Shown here one piece after another: positions 15,314 to 22,101 of a stretch of DNA of 38,083 nt. Position 1 is the stretch's first letter. Each line of letters opens with the position of its first letter. Under the pieces are notes generated by a model. It saw nothing but the letters and a program-made list of their open reading frames with translations, was not told the DNA's origin and ran no database searches. Where the stretch lies: positions 1 through 38,083 of the IMG/VR virus record IMGVR_UViG_3300049197_000024; one strand, 5' to 3'. The stretch is from a virus. A program made the position numbers and the translations under genes.

Positions 15314-15694
15314 TTAACCTCCAATCCTGTTCTTGAGCATCGTCCGGCCAGAGTTCACCAGATCGGCCAGCCCCTGCTTGCTCACGGCCAGTTGCTTCGC
15401 CATCGCCACAGGGTTACCAGCGTGCACATAGCTCCAGCGGATGGCCTCGCGCTGCTTCTCGGGCAATGCGGCGACAGCCTTCTCCACCAGCACGGCGTCC
15501 AGGGTGTTCACCGGCACTGCGATATGCGGTGAAACGTCCCATTGGCGTGATGTGAGCGCTGAGCGCCACATTGGGTGCGTCTGCCAGCCGTGGGGCCGGA
15601 CGATTACCCAGCGGCGCCAGTTCTCCAGCCGTTCATGGATGGCCTTGTGTTGGTCTGGTACGTGGCTGTAGTCAACGATCTCTTGTACGCGCAT
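15314..15694 (-). CDS. Sigma-70 region 4-like protein, candidate Q-type late regulator
   Basis: The protein is 126 residues from ATG 15694 (MRVQEIVDYSHVP); ATG 15700 adds two residues. I favour 15694 because its ATG overlaps the upstream stop and lies 10 nt after GGAGGG. The C-terminal half reads AVAALPEKQREAIRWSYV...MAKQLAVSKQGLADLV..GRTMLKNRI, a helix-turn-helix of sigma region 4 type, as in phage late-gene regulators and antitermination-Q-like proteins. It is the last regulatory gene before the late promoter, the position of lambda Q. Function is inferred from fold and place. Confidence 0.72.
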   Translation of the reverse strand: MRVQEIVDYSHVPDQHKAIHERLENWRRWVIVRPHGWQTHPMWRSALTSRQWDVSPHIAVPVNTLDAVLVEKAVAALPEKQREAIRWSYVHAGNPVAMAKQLAVSKQGLADLVNSGRTMLKNRIGG

Positions 15695-15903
15695 CAGCAT
15701 GCTCCCTCCTTTTTCGTTACTCTGTGCTTGCATCCCTCGCATCTCTCATCGGCCTGGCCCAGCTGGGAGTGCGTGTACTGACAATCGGTCGTCATGGCAT
15801 GCGGCCAGCACGCTACCCCCCGGTCGTGGTGGTCGCGCAGAGTGATGAATGGCTTGAATGGCGGCCTGTTGTGGCATCCGTTCTTCGGTGCTGGGGTGGT
15901 CAT
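15694..15903 (-). CDS. Small Cys-rich protein overlapping zinc-ribbon gene
   Basis: This 69-residue protein starts MTTPAPKNGCHNRPP and continues DRGVACWPHAMTTDCQYTHS and ERCEGCKHRV, so five or more Cys and His residues could bind zinc. It lies out of frame inside the 3' part of the preceding gene (overlap 15746-15903) and its TGA overlaps the Q-like start. The composition looks truly coding, better than the competing frame. Confidence 0.55.
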   Translation of the reverse strand: MTTPAPKNGCHNRPPFKPFITLRDHHDRGVACWPHAMTTDCQYTHSQLGQADERCEGCKHRVTKKEGAC

Positions 15904-16030
15904 AGACGGTGAAGCGGTGAAGGTTGGCGCACTCAATGCGGCGGGCGATGGTTCCTGTCTTGCGGCGGCGGGTTTCGAGAACCTCGGTCCAGGTGCCGCA
16001 GACTTCACAGGGTGGCGGCTTGTAGGTCAC
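15746..16030 (-). CDS. NrdR-like zinc-ribbon protein
   Basis: From GTG 16030, overlapping the ninG stop (GTGA), the 94-residue product begins VTYKPPPCEVCGTWTEVLETR, then RRKTGTIARRIECANLHRFTVYDH. This CxxC..RRR..EC..HRFT pattern resembles the zinc ribbon of NrdR and small phage ogr-like DNA-binding proteins. The C-terminal half after about residue 45 overlaps another gene and is Pro/His-rich, so this part may be unconstrained. It may regulate transcription; that is inference. Confidence 0.6.
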   Translation of the reverse strand: MTYKPPPCEVCGTWTEVLETRRRKTGTIARRIECANLHRFTVYDHPSTEERMPQQAAIQAIHHSARPPRPGGSVLAACHDDRLSVHALPAGPGR

Positions 16031-16581
16031 TTGCGCATCTCCTTGCGCTTTGCCCTGTAGGTGTCGCGGATGGCGATCAGCTCTTCTCGGGTCCACTTGT
16101 GGGGTGTGTTGTCGGTTTCGATAGCAGCCAATCGCTCGATGCCAATGCGCCCCAGAAGGCCGATTCGGTAGTCAGCGACCCTGCCTGCCAGCCAGCGATT
16201 GCAATGCTTGCATTGACCATGAGCGTTATCAGGATGGAACCGAAGGTGGCTTGCGGAGCCAGTAGAGCGGTAATGCCCGCAATCAAAGCCACCACCAGCA
16301 GCATCAGGGACCAACGGTGAGCCGCACGAAATGCACGGTTGCTCTGCGTCTCGAAACCGGATGTAGGCGTTGAATTCACGCTGGGCCTCCTTGATGAGTA
16401 CGGGGATGGTCTTGATTGCCTCTTTGCGGGTGCGGACCTTGGCGCGCTCCTCCACTTTTTCCTGGCGTACCTTCTTCATTGCGCAGGCAGGGCGGCAGAC
16501 AAGCTGGCCCATGCGGTCAGGGACGAACAGGTTCTGGCACACCTCGCAGGGCTTCGCCTTGGAGTTCTTGTAGGTCAGCAT
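16027..16581 (-). CDS. ninG: NinG/Rap recombination protein
   Basis: This 184-residue protein begins MLTYKNSKAKPCEVCQNLFVPDRMGQ and includes RTRKEAIKTIPVLIKEAQREFNAYIRFRD, then PCISCGSPL...FDCGHYRSTGS..HLRFHPDNAHGQCKHCNRW. These are the signature blocks of lambda NinG (Rap), a Holliday-junction and branched-DNA nuclease that works with phage recombination. ATG 16581 overlaps the upstream stop; an ATG eight codons earlier is less likely. The ninB gene lies two genes upstream. Confidence 0.93.
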   Translation of the reverse strand: MLTYKNSKAKPCEVCQNLFVPDRMGQLVCRPACAMKKVRQEKVEERAKVRTRKEAIKTIPVLIKEAQREFNAYIRFRDAEQPCISCGSPLVPDAAGGGFDCGHYRSTGSASHLRFHPDNAHGQCKHCNRWLAGRVADYRIGLLGRIGIERLAAIETDNTPHKWTREELIAIRDTYRAKRKEMRK

Positions 16582-16817
16582 CAGTGCATACCCTTTGCGC
16601 GCCACTCTGCAACCATCTGCCGCGCAAATGCTTGCGATTGCGGGCTTGCTGGCTCCAGGCCGCGATCCGCTTGCCCGTTTCGGTAGCCGTGCCAGTAGCT
16701 AGGGCTCTTGGTGGTGTAGTCGGTAGCGATGAAGCCCAGCCCCGCGCGGTAGCCGGACAGGCATTCATCGTCATTGATGTCTGCCAAGTCATTGATTGGC
16801 TCGATGTAATCGCTCAT
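16581..16817 (-). CDS. Hypothetical protein between ninB and ninG
   Basis: This 78-residue acidic protein starts MSDYIEPINDLADINDDEC and has SYWHGYRNGQADRG, a pattern seen in many small phage proteins of unknown role. ATG 16817 overlaps the ninB stop (ATGA) and its own stop overlaps the ninG start, so it is coupled to both. Confidence 0.7.
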   Translation of the reverse strand: MSDYIEPINDLADINDDECLSGYRAGLGFIATDYTTKSPSYWHGYRNGQADRGLEPASPQSQAFARQMVAEWRAKGMH

Positions 16818-17248
16818 TGCCACCCCTCCGGCGCAGGCATGTAGATGCCCCGCCCTGCTGCCCAGGCCATCACGAATTCCGAAAGCTCCGCGCATTCGGC
16901 CTTGCTGAGCTGGCTGGTCTTGCGGAAAACGATATCGACGCCGTTCCCATCCAGGGCGGGCAGCATCTCGATTGGCTCGCCGCGCGCACGCAGCCAGGCG
17001 GCAGTGAGCAAGCGCTTCCATGTGTCCACGTCACGCTTTGCACCGGCCCATTCCACCTGCTTGCTGATCTCGGACAGGCAGGCGTGCAACAGGCGGTTCT
17101 GCGCATCGCTGCGCTTCTCGGGGCGGATCTCCAGGGTCAGGCGCTGGTCACCAGCCATCAGCCAGCCCTTGGCGTGCTTCCAGGCTGTTTGAATGGCTTG
17201 GTGGGCCTGCTGCGCGTTGTATAGGGGGAGAGTCAGACGTTCAGCCAT
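16814..17248 (-). CDS. ninB: NinB recombination protein
   Basis: This 144-residue protein (MAERLTLPLYNAQQAHQAIQ..) contains RPEKRSDAQNRLLHACLSEISKQVEWAG..RDVDTWKRLLTAAWLRARG and, near the end, KAECAELSEFVMAWAAGRGI. This is characteristic of lambda NinB (Orf), a single-strand DNA and SSB-binding recombination mediator. The usual length is about 145 residues, so it is complete. Its start overlaps the end of the preceding small gene. Confidence 0.93.
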   Translation of the reverse strand: MAERLTLPLYNAQQAHQAIQTAWKHAKGWLMAGDQRLTLEIRPEKRSDAQNRLLHACLSEISKQVEWAGAKRDVDTWKRLLTAAWLRARGEPIEMLPALDGNGVDIVFRKTSQLSKAECAELSEFVMAWAAGRGIYMPAPEGWQ

Positions 17249-17450
17249 GGCGGGCCACCTCCTCAGCAGTCATACAAACAAGGTCTGCCGCCTTGACGAG
17301 GCGATCCATTGCTCCTATCGGCATGTGAATCGCGACGTTTCCATCAAAGCCATTGAACTTGAACCGCATCGGACAAACGCAATCCTTGTCATCGACAAAC
17401 TTCACCCAATCGCCAGCCTTGGCGCGGGACAGAACGAACTTTTCAGCCAT
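17241..17450 (-). CDS. Hypothetical protein
   Basis: This 69-residue protein starts MAEKFVLSRAKAGDWVKFVD at ATG 17450 inside the end of the upstream gene. It holds CVCPMRFKFNGFDGN and looks like a small beta-rich protein. Overlaps at both ends put it in the tightly coupled nin-like string. Confidence 0.65.
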   Translation of the reverse strand: MAEKFVLSRAKAGDWVKFVDDKDCVCPMRFKFNGFDGNVAIHMPIGAMDRLVKAADLVCMTAEEVARHG

Positions 17451-17670
17451 GGCGCCTAGCCTCCTGCGCGTCGATCTCGGCAATCGCACGCTTGCAATAG
17501 ATCGCTGCATCAAGCAGCTCCTCGTATTGGTGGGTGAGCCACTCACGCAGGCCGGCCGGGTTCTCTGCAACGGTGACGCCGTACTTGTTCAGGCCCATCG
17601 TGGCGCGGCGTGAGATGTCTGCGCACACTTGAGCCTCTATGCCCTCGGGCATGAAGATGCCGACTGTCAT
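17443..17670 (-). CDS. MazG-like/nucleotide pyrophosphohydrolase-like small protein
   Basis: This 75-residue protein starts MTVGIFMPEGIEAQVCADI. The block RRATMGLNKYG......GLREWLTHQYEELLDAAIYCKRAI resembles the EExxD-type helices of all-alpha NTP pyrophosphohydrolases found in phages. Its size is short for a full enzyme, so the role is tentative. ATG 17670 overlaps the stop upstream. Confidence 0.55.
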   Translation of the reverse strand: MTVGIFMPEGIEAQVCADISRRATMGLNKYGVTVAENPAGLREWLTHQYEELLDAAIYCKRAIAEIDAQEARRHG

Positions 17671-17846
17671 GCTGCAAGCCTCCCAATCGCAAGGCCAAGG
17701 CAAACAAAAGATGCCACTGCCAGCCCAACACACCCGACCCGATAGGCCCACGTTTGGAACTGGGGTCCACGGTCGCCCTCTAGCGCGCACATGAGAGCAG
17801 TGCAGCCGCAGAACACCCATAGCAAAAGCAACAACGCTGTTTTCAC
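17667..17846 (-). CDS. Small membrane protein
   Basis: From GTG 17846, overlapping the upstream TGA (GTGA), a 59-residue protein begins VKTALLLLLWVFCGCTALMC and ends with a second hydrophobic span (VGLAVASFVCLGLAIG). A short polar loop separates them. An N-terminal LWVFCGC could also be read as a lipobox, but the second helix favours a two-span membrane protein. Confidence 0.6.
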   Translation of the reverse strand: MKTALLLLLWVFCGCTALMCALEGDRGPQFQTWAYRVGCVGLAVASFVCLGLAIGRLAA

Positions 17847-18115
17847 ACGCCTCCCTTCTGGCCTCTGGCGCGGATGGCGGCAGCCATCTCTTGCGCCTTG
17901 AAATCGGTGGAGAGGCGTCGTCCGGTATCGAAGCCTTCACACAGCTGCGCGCATTCCTCAGCCTTCTTGGCTGCGGCCTTCTCGGCTACCAGTTGGGCGA
18001 AGCGCCCAAGCATCGTGTCTGTAGCGACGAAGTAGGCGACCGCGAATTCCGTCGGGTTCGCAACAAACCCCGCCTCTTTCGCCGTGGCTGTGATCTCTTC
18101 GGGGGTGAAGGTCAT
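17843..18115 (-). CDS. Hypothetical helical protein
   Basis: This 90-residue protein starts MTFTPEEITATAKEAGFVAN and continues RFAQLVAEKAAAKKAEECAQ, mostly helix. Related-looking small proteins with a C-terminal AAAIRARG motif are frequent in proteobacterial prophages. It overlaps genes on both sides. Confidence 0.65.
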   Translation of the reverse strand: MTFTPEEITATAKEAGFVANPTEFAVAYFVATDTMLGRFAQLVAEKAAAKKAEECAQLCEGFDTGRRLSTDFKAQEMAAAIRARGQKGGV

Positions 18116-18390
18116 GCTGCCTCCTTCTCAGTGCTGGGCACTGGGAGCCATTGCAGGGTTTCGTCCTGGGCGTCGTCTCCAGGGTCGCGGATGGGGCGGA
18201 GCACACGATCTCTCACCGCGCGGGCCATGCCCTCTCCATCTGTCCGTGGCATTGGCGGATCCACAACCCAGCAAACATCACCCGTAAGCAGTTCGCCGAG
18301 TGGGTCAACTTCCAGGCATCGCACTATCCAGCCGTGTTTGGAACGATCTTCCCCGACATACCTAGCCAAATCTCCAGGTTTGCAATTCAT
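18112..18390 (-). CDS. Hypothetical protein
   Basis: This 92-residue protein starts MNCKPGDLARYVGEDRSKHG and continues WIVRCLEVDPLGELLTGDVC, a small beta-barrel-like pattern often seen in phage proteins of unknown role. ATG 18390 is preferred to one five codons upstream. Its stop overlaps the next start. Confidence 0.65.
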   Translation of the reverse strand: MNCKPGDLARYVGEDRSKHGWIVRCLEVDPLGELLTGDVCWVVDPPMPRTDGEGMARAVRDRVLRPIRDPGDDAQDETLQWLPVPSTEKEAA

Positions 18391-18394
18391 CACA

Positions 18395-18580
18395 TCACCC
18401 CCCACTCGTTTGCTGTTGCTTCAACAATTCGACGCGCCGTAGCACCTCGTCCTTGATTCCCGCGAATAGCGGGGTTTGATCCAGCTCGTTGAGCCTGTGC
18501 CAGATGTAGGCTTTCCATGCTGGATCTGTGGCTAGGCTGGACAGGTGCGCGGCTTGCTTTTCGTACTCTGCGCATGTCAC
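18395..18580 (-). CDS. Hypothetical protein
   Basis: This 61-residue protein starts at GTG 18580 (VTCAEYEKQAAHLSSLATDP), overlapping the upstream TGA as GTGA. It is helical with DEVLRRVELLKQQQ at the C-terminus. A different frame across the same bases gives an Arg/Ser-rich product and is not favoured. Confidence 0.6.
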   Translation of the reverse strand: MTCAEYEKQAAHLSSLATDPAWKAYIWHRLNELDQTPLFAGIKDEVLRRVELLKQQQTSGG

Positions 18581-18711
18581 AGCTCCCCCAAAATGCGCAG
18601 TGCTGCGCGAACGTCTTGATGGGAGTGGGCGAAGCCGTCTCGCACGTCATCAAGGACTGCGTGCGCCCAGGCTTGCTCTGGTGTCAGGTTGTCGCGGAGG
18701 GTCATTGCCAT
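18577..18711 (-). CDS. Small hypothetical protein
   Basis: This 44-residue protein (MAMTLRDNLTPEQAWAHAVL ... AALRILGEL) is helical and acidic. It starts inside the end of the P-like gene and ends in a GTGA overlap, which supports translation. Confidence 0.55.
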   Translation of the reverse strand: MAMTLRDNLTPEQAWAHAVLDDVRDGFAHSHQDVRAALRILGEL

Positions 18712-19163
18712 GGCTTCTTTCCTTCCATGCCCAGCGCTTCGCGGGCGAACTTGAGGGTGATTGGGCGGATGCTGTCGCCAGCCGCAGCGCGGTCAACGAT
18801 CCGCTGCGCCCATTCCTTCGGGTTGTGTTTTGGGGCCAGTGCTTCACGCAGGCCGGTCTGCTTTGCAATCTCAGCCGCCACCTTCACGGGGTCAGCCTTT
18901 GGCGCTTCTAGCCTTGGGGCTTCAGGCAACGGCGCCCGGCGCGCAAGAGCGCGGAACTCGATCACCGAAGGAGCCTTCGGCGGCAGGTTTGCAAGGGCGT
19001 AGGCAATGGCTTCCGGATGCGCATCAAAGCCGGATAGCTCATGGCTCCAATCGCTTTTCACATCGTTGAGGTCAATGCCTTCCCAGCGAGCGAGGAAGTC
19101 ACGTCCGTAGGCCAGCGTCAGCTTGGTGAAGATCTTGTCGGTCCAGGACGAAGGCAGGCTCAT
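18702..19163 (-). CDS. Possible replication protein P-like
   Basis: This 153-residue protein starts MSLPSSWTDKIFTKLTLAYG and has FLARWEGIDLNDVKSDWSHE, then IAYALANLPPKAPSVIEFRALAR. The pattern of a protein asking where the helicase loader would be, directly after the O-like gene with overlapping ATGA, suggests a lambda P or DnaT-like helicase loader. The sequence match to lambda P itself is not clear to me. The C-terminal half is helical and basic (KEWAQRIVDRAAAGDSIRP). Confidence 0.5.
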   Translation of the reverse strand: MSLPSSWTDKIFTKLTLAYGRDFLARWEGIDLNDVKSDWSHELSGFDAHPEAIAYALANLPPKAPSVIEFRALARRAPLPEAPRLEAPKADPVKVAAEIAKQTGLREALAPKHNPKEWAQRIVDRAAAGDSIRPITLKFAREALGMEGKKPWQ

Positions 19164-20062
19164 GGCGACACCCCCAGGGCTGGAACATCAATGACACGCG
19201 AAGTAGCCTCGATGGTGCGAAAGAAATCGGTTGCGTCCTGCTGCACTGCAGATGGCGCCTTGCGGGCGATTTCTGGCACTGCCTCTTGCATCCGCTCGCG
19301 CATGGACCGCTGGTACGCGGTTTCGCCCTGCGCTTGTCCTCGCTCGTCGGGCTTGAGCCAAGCTGCCTCCAGGCCCTGCGAACCACGGCGGCACCAGATG
19401 CGGAGAAAGTTCTCCAACGTCATCCCAGCCTTGGCGCATTCGCGGCGCGCATCATCGACAACCGTCTGAGTCACCGGCGCGCGCTTCGCCTTTCGCAGGG
19501 TGAGGAAGTCGCCCCAGGTTTGCTGATCCACGTCGTCAGGTTTGACAGTGACAGGAGCCGAGGGGGTGGCGGCACGCTTGCGTGGCGCTGTCTCCCCCTT
19601 GGAATCAGGAATCAGAGAATCAGGAATCAGGAATCCGGATTCAGCCGGGCTCTTCTGGTTCTTGTCTGGTGCTTGCACCGTGCTTGTCTGGTGCTCGTCT
19701 GGTGCTGCTGCGGGAGTTGCCGTGGTTTGCACAGATTTACCCGGTGCAGGGATGGTGCTTTTCGCTTCTTTCATGTGGGGGTTCTGGTGCGAGTCGAACT
19801 TGAGCACCTGAATAAACCGGCCTTCACCATGCGAATAGCGAAGGATGAAGCCGCGGGCCTGCAACTGGTTGAGCAGGTCGTCGGCGTCACACATGTCGTA
19901 AGGCAGGATCTCGGCGCGGATGCGCTTTGGGCGATCTTCCAAGCGGCCTTCGCGGTCTGCTAGGCACCAGAGACCAGCAAAGAGCAGGCGCGCCAGCGGG
20001 TCACACTCGGCCAAGTCTTCGTTGGCAAAGAACCCAGGCTTGATGTTGCGTGCGCGGGCCAC
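19160..20062 (-). CDS. Replication protein O-like, winged-helix initiator
   Basis: From GTG 20062, overlapping the upstream TAG, the 300-residue protein begins VARARNIKPGFFANEDLAEC, then LLFAGLWCLADREGRLEDRP and a DNA-binding winged-helix region up to about residue 100. The middle is low in complexity and repetitive (APDEHQ/APDKNQ, LIPDS repeated). The C-terminal domain has WGDFLTLRKAKRAPVTQTV and LENFLRIWCRRGSQGLEAAW. Such proteins act as replication initiators in lambdoid phages. The repeats in the DNA at 19602-19706 could be origin iterons. Confidence 0.7.
   Translation of the reverse strand: MARARNIKPGFFANEDLAECDPLARLLFAGLWCLADREGRLEDRPKRIRAEILPYDMCDADDLLNQLQARGFILRYSHGEGRFIQVLKFDSHQNPHMKEAKSTIPAPGKSVQTTATPAAAPDEHQTSTVQAPDKNQKSPAESGFLIPDSLIPDSKGETAPRKRAATPSAPVTVKPDDVDQQTWGDFLTLRKAKRAPVTQTVVDDARRECAKAGMTLENFLRIWCRRGSQGLEAAWLKPDERGQAQGETAYQRSMRERMQEAVPEIARKAPSAVQQDATDFFRTIEATSRVIDVPALGVSP
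19602..19706. repeat. Direct repeats in O-like gene, candidate origin iterons
   Basis: GAATCAG occurs at 19602, 19609, 19617 and 19624, with GAATCCG at 19631. A second family, CTTGTCTGGTGCT, occurs at 19661 and 19683, with a one-base variant at 19694. Lambda ori also lies as iterons inside gene O. Confidence 0.5.
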
Positions 20063-20343
20063 TACACAGCCTCCCACACCCGCGCGCCACCGCGCACAAG
20101 ATCCGAGCCGCCCCGCTGCACAACACGCACCCGGCCAGCCTTGAGCAATTCAGGCAGACGGCGGTCGATCTGCACCACTGTCAATCCAGTGGCGCACTCC
20201 ATTTCGTGAGGGGTGGCTTGGCGGCCGCTTTGCAGCGCGGCCAGGATGCGGTCGCAGTGGTTGCCAGCGAACTTGATCGCGGCTTCTGCAGCCATCACGG
20301 AAGAAAGGGGGTCGCTTGCGCGAACGAGGTGTTGGGCTTGCAT
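20062..20343 (-). CDS. Winged-helix DNA-binding protein
   Basis: This 93-residue protein starts MQAQHLVRASDPLSSVMAAE. The segment ILAALQSGRQATPHEMECATGLTVVQIDRRLPELLKAGRV is a clear winged-helix pattern. ATG 20343 is chosen; upstream residues would overlap the previous gene. The gene touches the O-like start, so it may take part in replication or regulation. Confidence 0.7.
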   Translation of the reverse strand: MQAQHLVRASDPLSSVMAAEAAIKFAGNHCDRILAALQSGRQATPHEMECATGLTVVQIDRRLPELLKAGRVRVVQRGGSDLVRGGARVWEAV

Positions 20344-20344
20344 A

Positions 20345-20527
20345 TCACCGCACCTTGGCCCGCAGGCCGTATTTCTTGGTCTGGTCCAGCCGGTCAAACT
20401 GCGCGCCCTTGTGGGCTACTTCTGCGCATGCCTGTGCGTAGTTGCGGCTGGGGTTGTCTTGTGCAGTCACGCGGCCGAAGCTGGGTGGCTGGTTGAGCGG
20501 CTTTGCGCGGTTCCAGAGGGTGGTCAT
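20345..20527 (-). CDS. Hypothetical protein
   Basis: This 60-residue basic protein starts MTTLWNRAKPLNQPPSFGRV. Its stop lies one base before the next ATG. It has Arg/Lys-rich ends (KKYGLRAKVR) and no recognised motif. Its Shine-Dalgarno is weak. Confidence 0.55.
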   Translation of the reverse strand: MTTLWNRAKPLNQPPSFGRVTAQDNPSRNYAQACAEVAHKGAQFDRLDQTKKYGLRAKVR

Positions 20528-20554
20528 GTTTCTTGAGTAACTCTGGAGTGACTC

Positions 20555-20755
20555 TTAGCGAGCCGAAGGAAATCGGAACAGACGCGCAATAGGCGTCAAT
20601 TTGGACCGCTTTTGAAGCCGCTGCGATGTTTCCTTAATCATTTGCTTGAAGGCTTCATCAAAGGAAACGCCACGCTCCTTTGCTTCGTTTTCGATAGCGA
20701 GATATTCAGCGTCGCTAAGCCCAGAGAGGTCTACTGGTGTCAATGTGTGGGTCAT
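20555..20755 (-). CDS. Hypothetical protein
   Basis: This 66-residue protein starts MTHTLTPVDLSGLSDAEYLA. It has a helical middle (IENEAKERGVSFDEAFKQMI) and a basic C-terminus. No clear Shine-Dalgarno is seen before ATG 20755. Confidence 0.55.
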   Translation of the reverse strand: MTHTLTPVDLSGLSDAEYLAIENEAKERGVSFDEAFKQMIKETSQRLQKRSKLTPIARLFRFPSAR

Positions 20756-20800
20756 TTGGTATTCCGACTGAAGGGTGTTTCGTAGACATGGCTTGAGCCT

Positions 20801-21031
20801 TCAGGCGGCCAGGTACGCACCGAATGCGTTTCTGTCAACCCGGCGTGGAGCAAGAGAATTCGCCTCATGACGCTTCCACTTCGCGAACTCCTGCACAGCC
20901 TTGCGGTAGGCTGCGGACGGCTCATCGCCTCCGAAGTACTCGACGACAAAGTCAAAGTCGGGCATCTCTTCTTCATTGGCCCGGAGGAGTGCGACAGGCT
21001 TCCTGATGAGCTTGCGATTGCGGTAAGTCAT
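20801..21031 (-). CDS. Hypothetical protein next to cro
   Basis: This 76-residue protein starts MTYRNRKLIRKPVALLRANE, with GGGAG before ATG 21031. An acidic centre (EEEMPDFDFVVEYFGGDEPS) is followed by a basic helix. It is the second gene after the cro-like gene and might be a CII-like early product, but no helix-turn-helix is visible. Confidence 0.6.
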   Translation of the reverse strand: MTYRNRKLIRKPVALLRANEEEMPDFDFVVEYFGGDEPSAAYRKAVQEFAKWKRHEANSLAPRRVDRNAFGAYLAA

Positions 21032-21073
21032 GGATTTCTCCCTGGTGGTGGTGTTTTGGTTGGGTTGGTGGGG

Positions 21074-21313
21074 TTAGGCCGAAGCGGGCTGCTTGGCTTT
21101 GCGCTGCTTGGCCAGCTCTGGCCAGATTCCGAGCCAGGTGCGCTGGCAGAGCATTTGCCGCGTGAGTTGCCCTTTGGTGGCGTCCTCGATGCGGCGCGCC
21201 TCGGTCGGGTTCATGTCACGCCGTCCGGTCAGACACTGGTACAGGTACTGCTCATGCACGCCCACCTTGGCGGCGAGCGCACGGCGGAGTTCTGGAGTGA
21301 TTTGGCTAGTCAT
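21074..21313 (-). CDS. Cro-like repressor (YdaS type HTH)
   Basis: This 79-residue protein, MTSQITPELRRALAAKVGVH at its start, carries a helix-turn-helix: ALAAKVGVHEQYLYQCLTG followed by RDMNPTEARRIEDATKG, typical of YdaS/Cro proteins of lambdoid phages. It is divergent from the CI-like gene and lies directly downstream of the operator-bearing promoter. It should repress both early promoters and drive the lytic choice. YdaS homologues are sometimes called toxins; the setting here indicates a Cro role. Confidence 0.8.
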   Translation of the reverse strand: MTSQITPELRRALAAKVGVHEQYLYQCLTGRRDMNPTEARRIEDATKGQLTRQMLCQRTWLGIWPELAKQRKAKQPASA

Positions 21314-21321
21314 GGAGTGCC

Positions 21322-21350
21322 ATTCTGTCGAAACGCTAGCGCTTTGTCAA
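21322..21350 (-). promoter_or_regulatory. Putative pR promoter for cro operon
   Basis: On the minus strand TTGACA (21350-21345) and CAGAAT (21327-21322) are 17 nt apart, nine bases before the cro-like ATG. Operator units cover the whole promoter. Confidence 0.65.
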
Positions 21351-21361
21351 GCGTTATGACA
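21326..21361. promoter_or_regulatory. Operator array, three 12-bp units
   Basis: TGTCGAAACGCT (21326-21337, plus), TGACAAAGCGCT (21349-21338, minus) and TGTCATAACGCT (21361-21350, minus) lie end to end. The first two make a 24-bp imperfect palindrome. A related unit is found at 22797-22808 in the other early promoter. Confidence 0.65.
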
Positions 21362-21369
21362 GAGGCAGA

Positions 21370-22086
21370 ATGCTAGAACGCGCTATGAGCACTTCAGACC
21401 CATTTGTTCGAGCGCTGCAACGTCTTTGCGAGCGAGTTGGCGGGCACGACGCGGTTGCGGATCGGATCGGCGCGAACGGCCAATCGATCTATCAGATCGT
21501 CTCGGAAAGAAAACTGCCCAGTGGCAATGCAAAAGGCGTTGGCCCTGCCTTGCGCGCGAAACTTACACAGGCCTTTCCCGACTGGCTAAATACGGCTTTG
21601 GAAAACGAAGGAACCGTAATACCCTCTGCCCATTCGTCACAAAATGAAACCAGTGATGTAGTAATCCGCCAGTTCGGAACGGGCGGATCCATGGGCAGAG
21701 GCATCGTTTTGGCAGAACAACCAGGCGTCATCAAGGAATGGCGCGTCTCCGATCGCTGGGCGCAGGAGAACGTTCACAGGATCACCGCAGTGAAGAACCT
21801 GGCGATAGTCACCGGGTTCGGCCCATCCATGCAGCCGCTGTTTAATCCGGGAGACCCGCTATTGGTGGACTGCGGCATCAGGCGCGCGGATGTCGATGGG
21901 ATTTACTTTTTTCGCGTGGGCGAGGAGGGCTTCGTGAAGCAGCTGCAGCGCATTCCAACGGCTGCAGGACTGATTTTGCGGGCCAAGAGCTACAACACGC
22001 TGTACGACCCGTTCGATATTGTCGAGGGCATGGACTTTGATGTTTTTGGCCGTGTCGTGAAGGTGTGGCGCGGTGAAGAGTTTTAA
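21370..22086 (+). CDS. CI/LexA-type repressor (HTH plus S24 peptidase)
   Basis: This 238-residue protein keeps lysogeny. The N-terminal HTH reads DAVADRIGANGQSIYQIVSE; the C-terminal peptidase starts near residue 115 and has the Ser-Lys dyad in GFGPSMQPLF (Ser153) and GFVKQLQRI (Lys190). It should undergo RecA-stimulated self-cleavage on DNA damage. ATG 21370 has AGAGG at 21361-21365; ATG 21385 is an alternative start. It is divergent from cro with the operator array between them. A secreted-protein gene follows after 15 bases. Confidence 0.92.
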   Translation: MLERAMSTSDPFVRALQRLCERVGGHDAVADRIGANGQSIYQIVSERKLPSGNAKGVGPALRAKLTQAFPDWLNTALENEGTVIPSAHSSQNETSDVVIRQFGTGGSMGRGIVLAEQPGVIKEWRVSDRWAQENVHRITAVKNLAIVTGFGPSMQPLFNPGDPLLVDCGIRRADVDGIYFFRVGEEGFVKQLQRIPTAAGLILRAKSYNTLYDPFDIVEGMDFDVFGRVVKVWRGEEF

Positions 22087-22101
22087 CCAGAGGAGGTGAG
22101 C

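Noticed and set aside
15746-16096. Upstream extension of the zinc-ribbon gene to ATG 16096
   Set aside because: It would overlap the ninG 3' end; GTG 16030 in GTGA overlap fits the coupling pattern of this operon.
21074-21313. YdaS toxin-antitoxin component
   Set aside because: The gene is alone, divergent from the CI-type repressor and has the operator array in its promoter, which indicates a Cro role.
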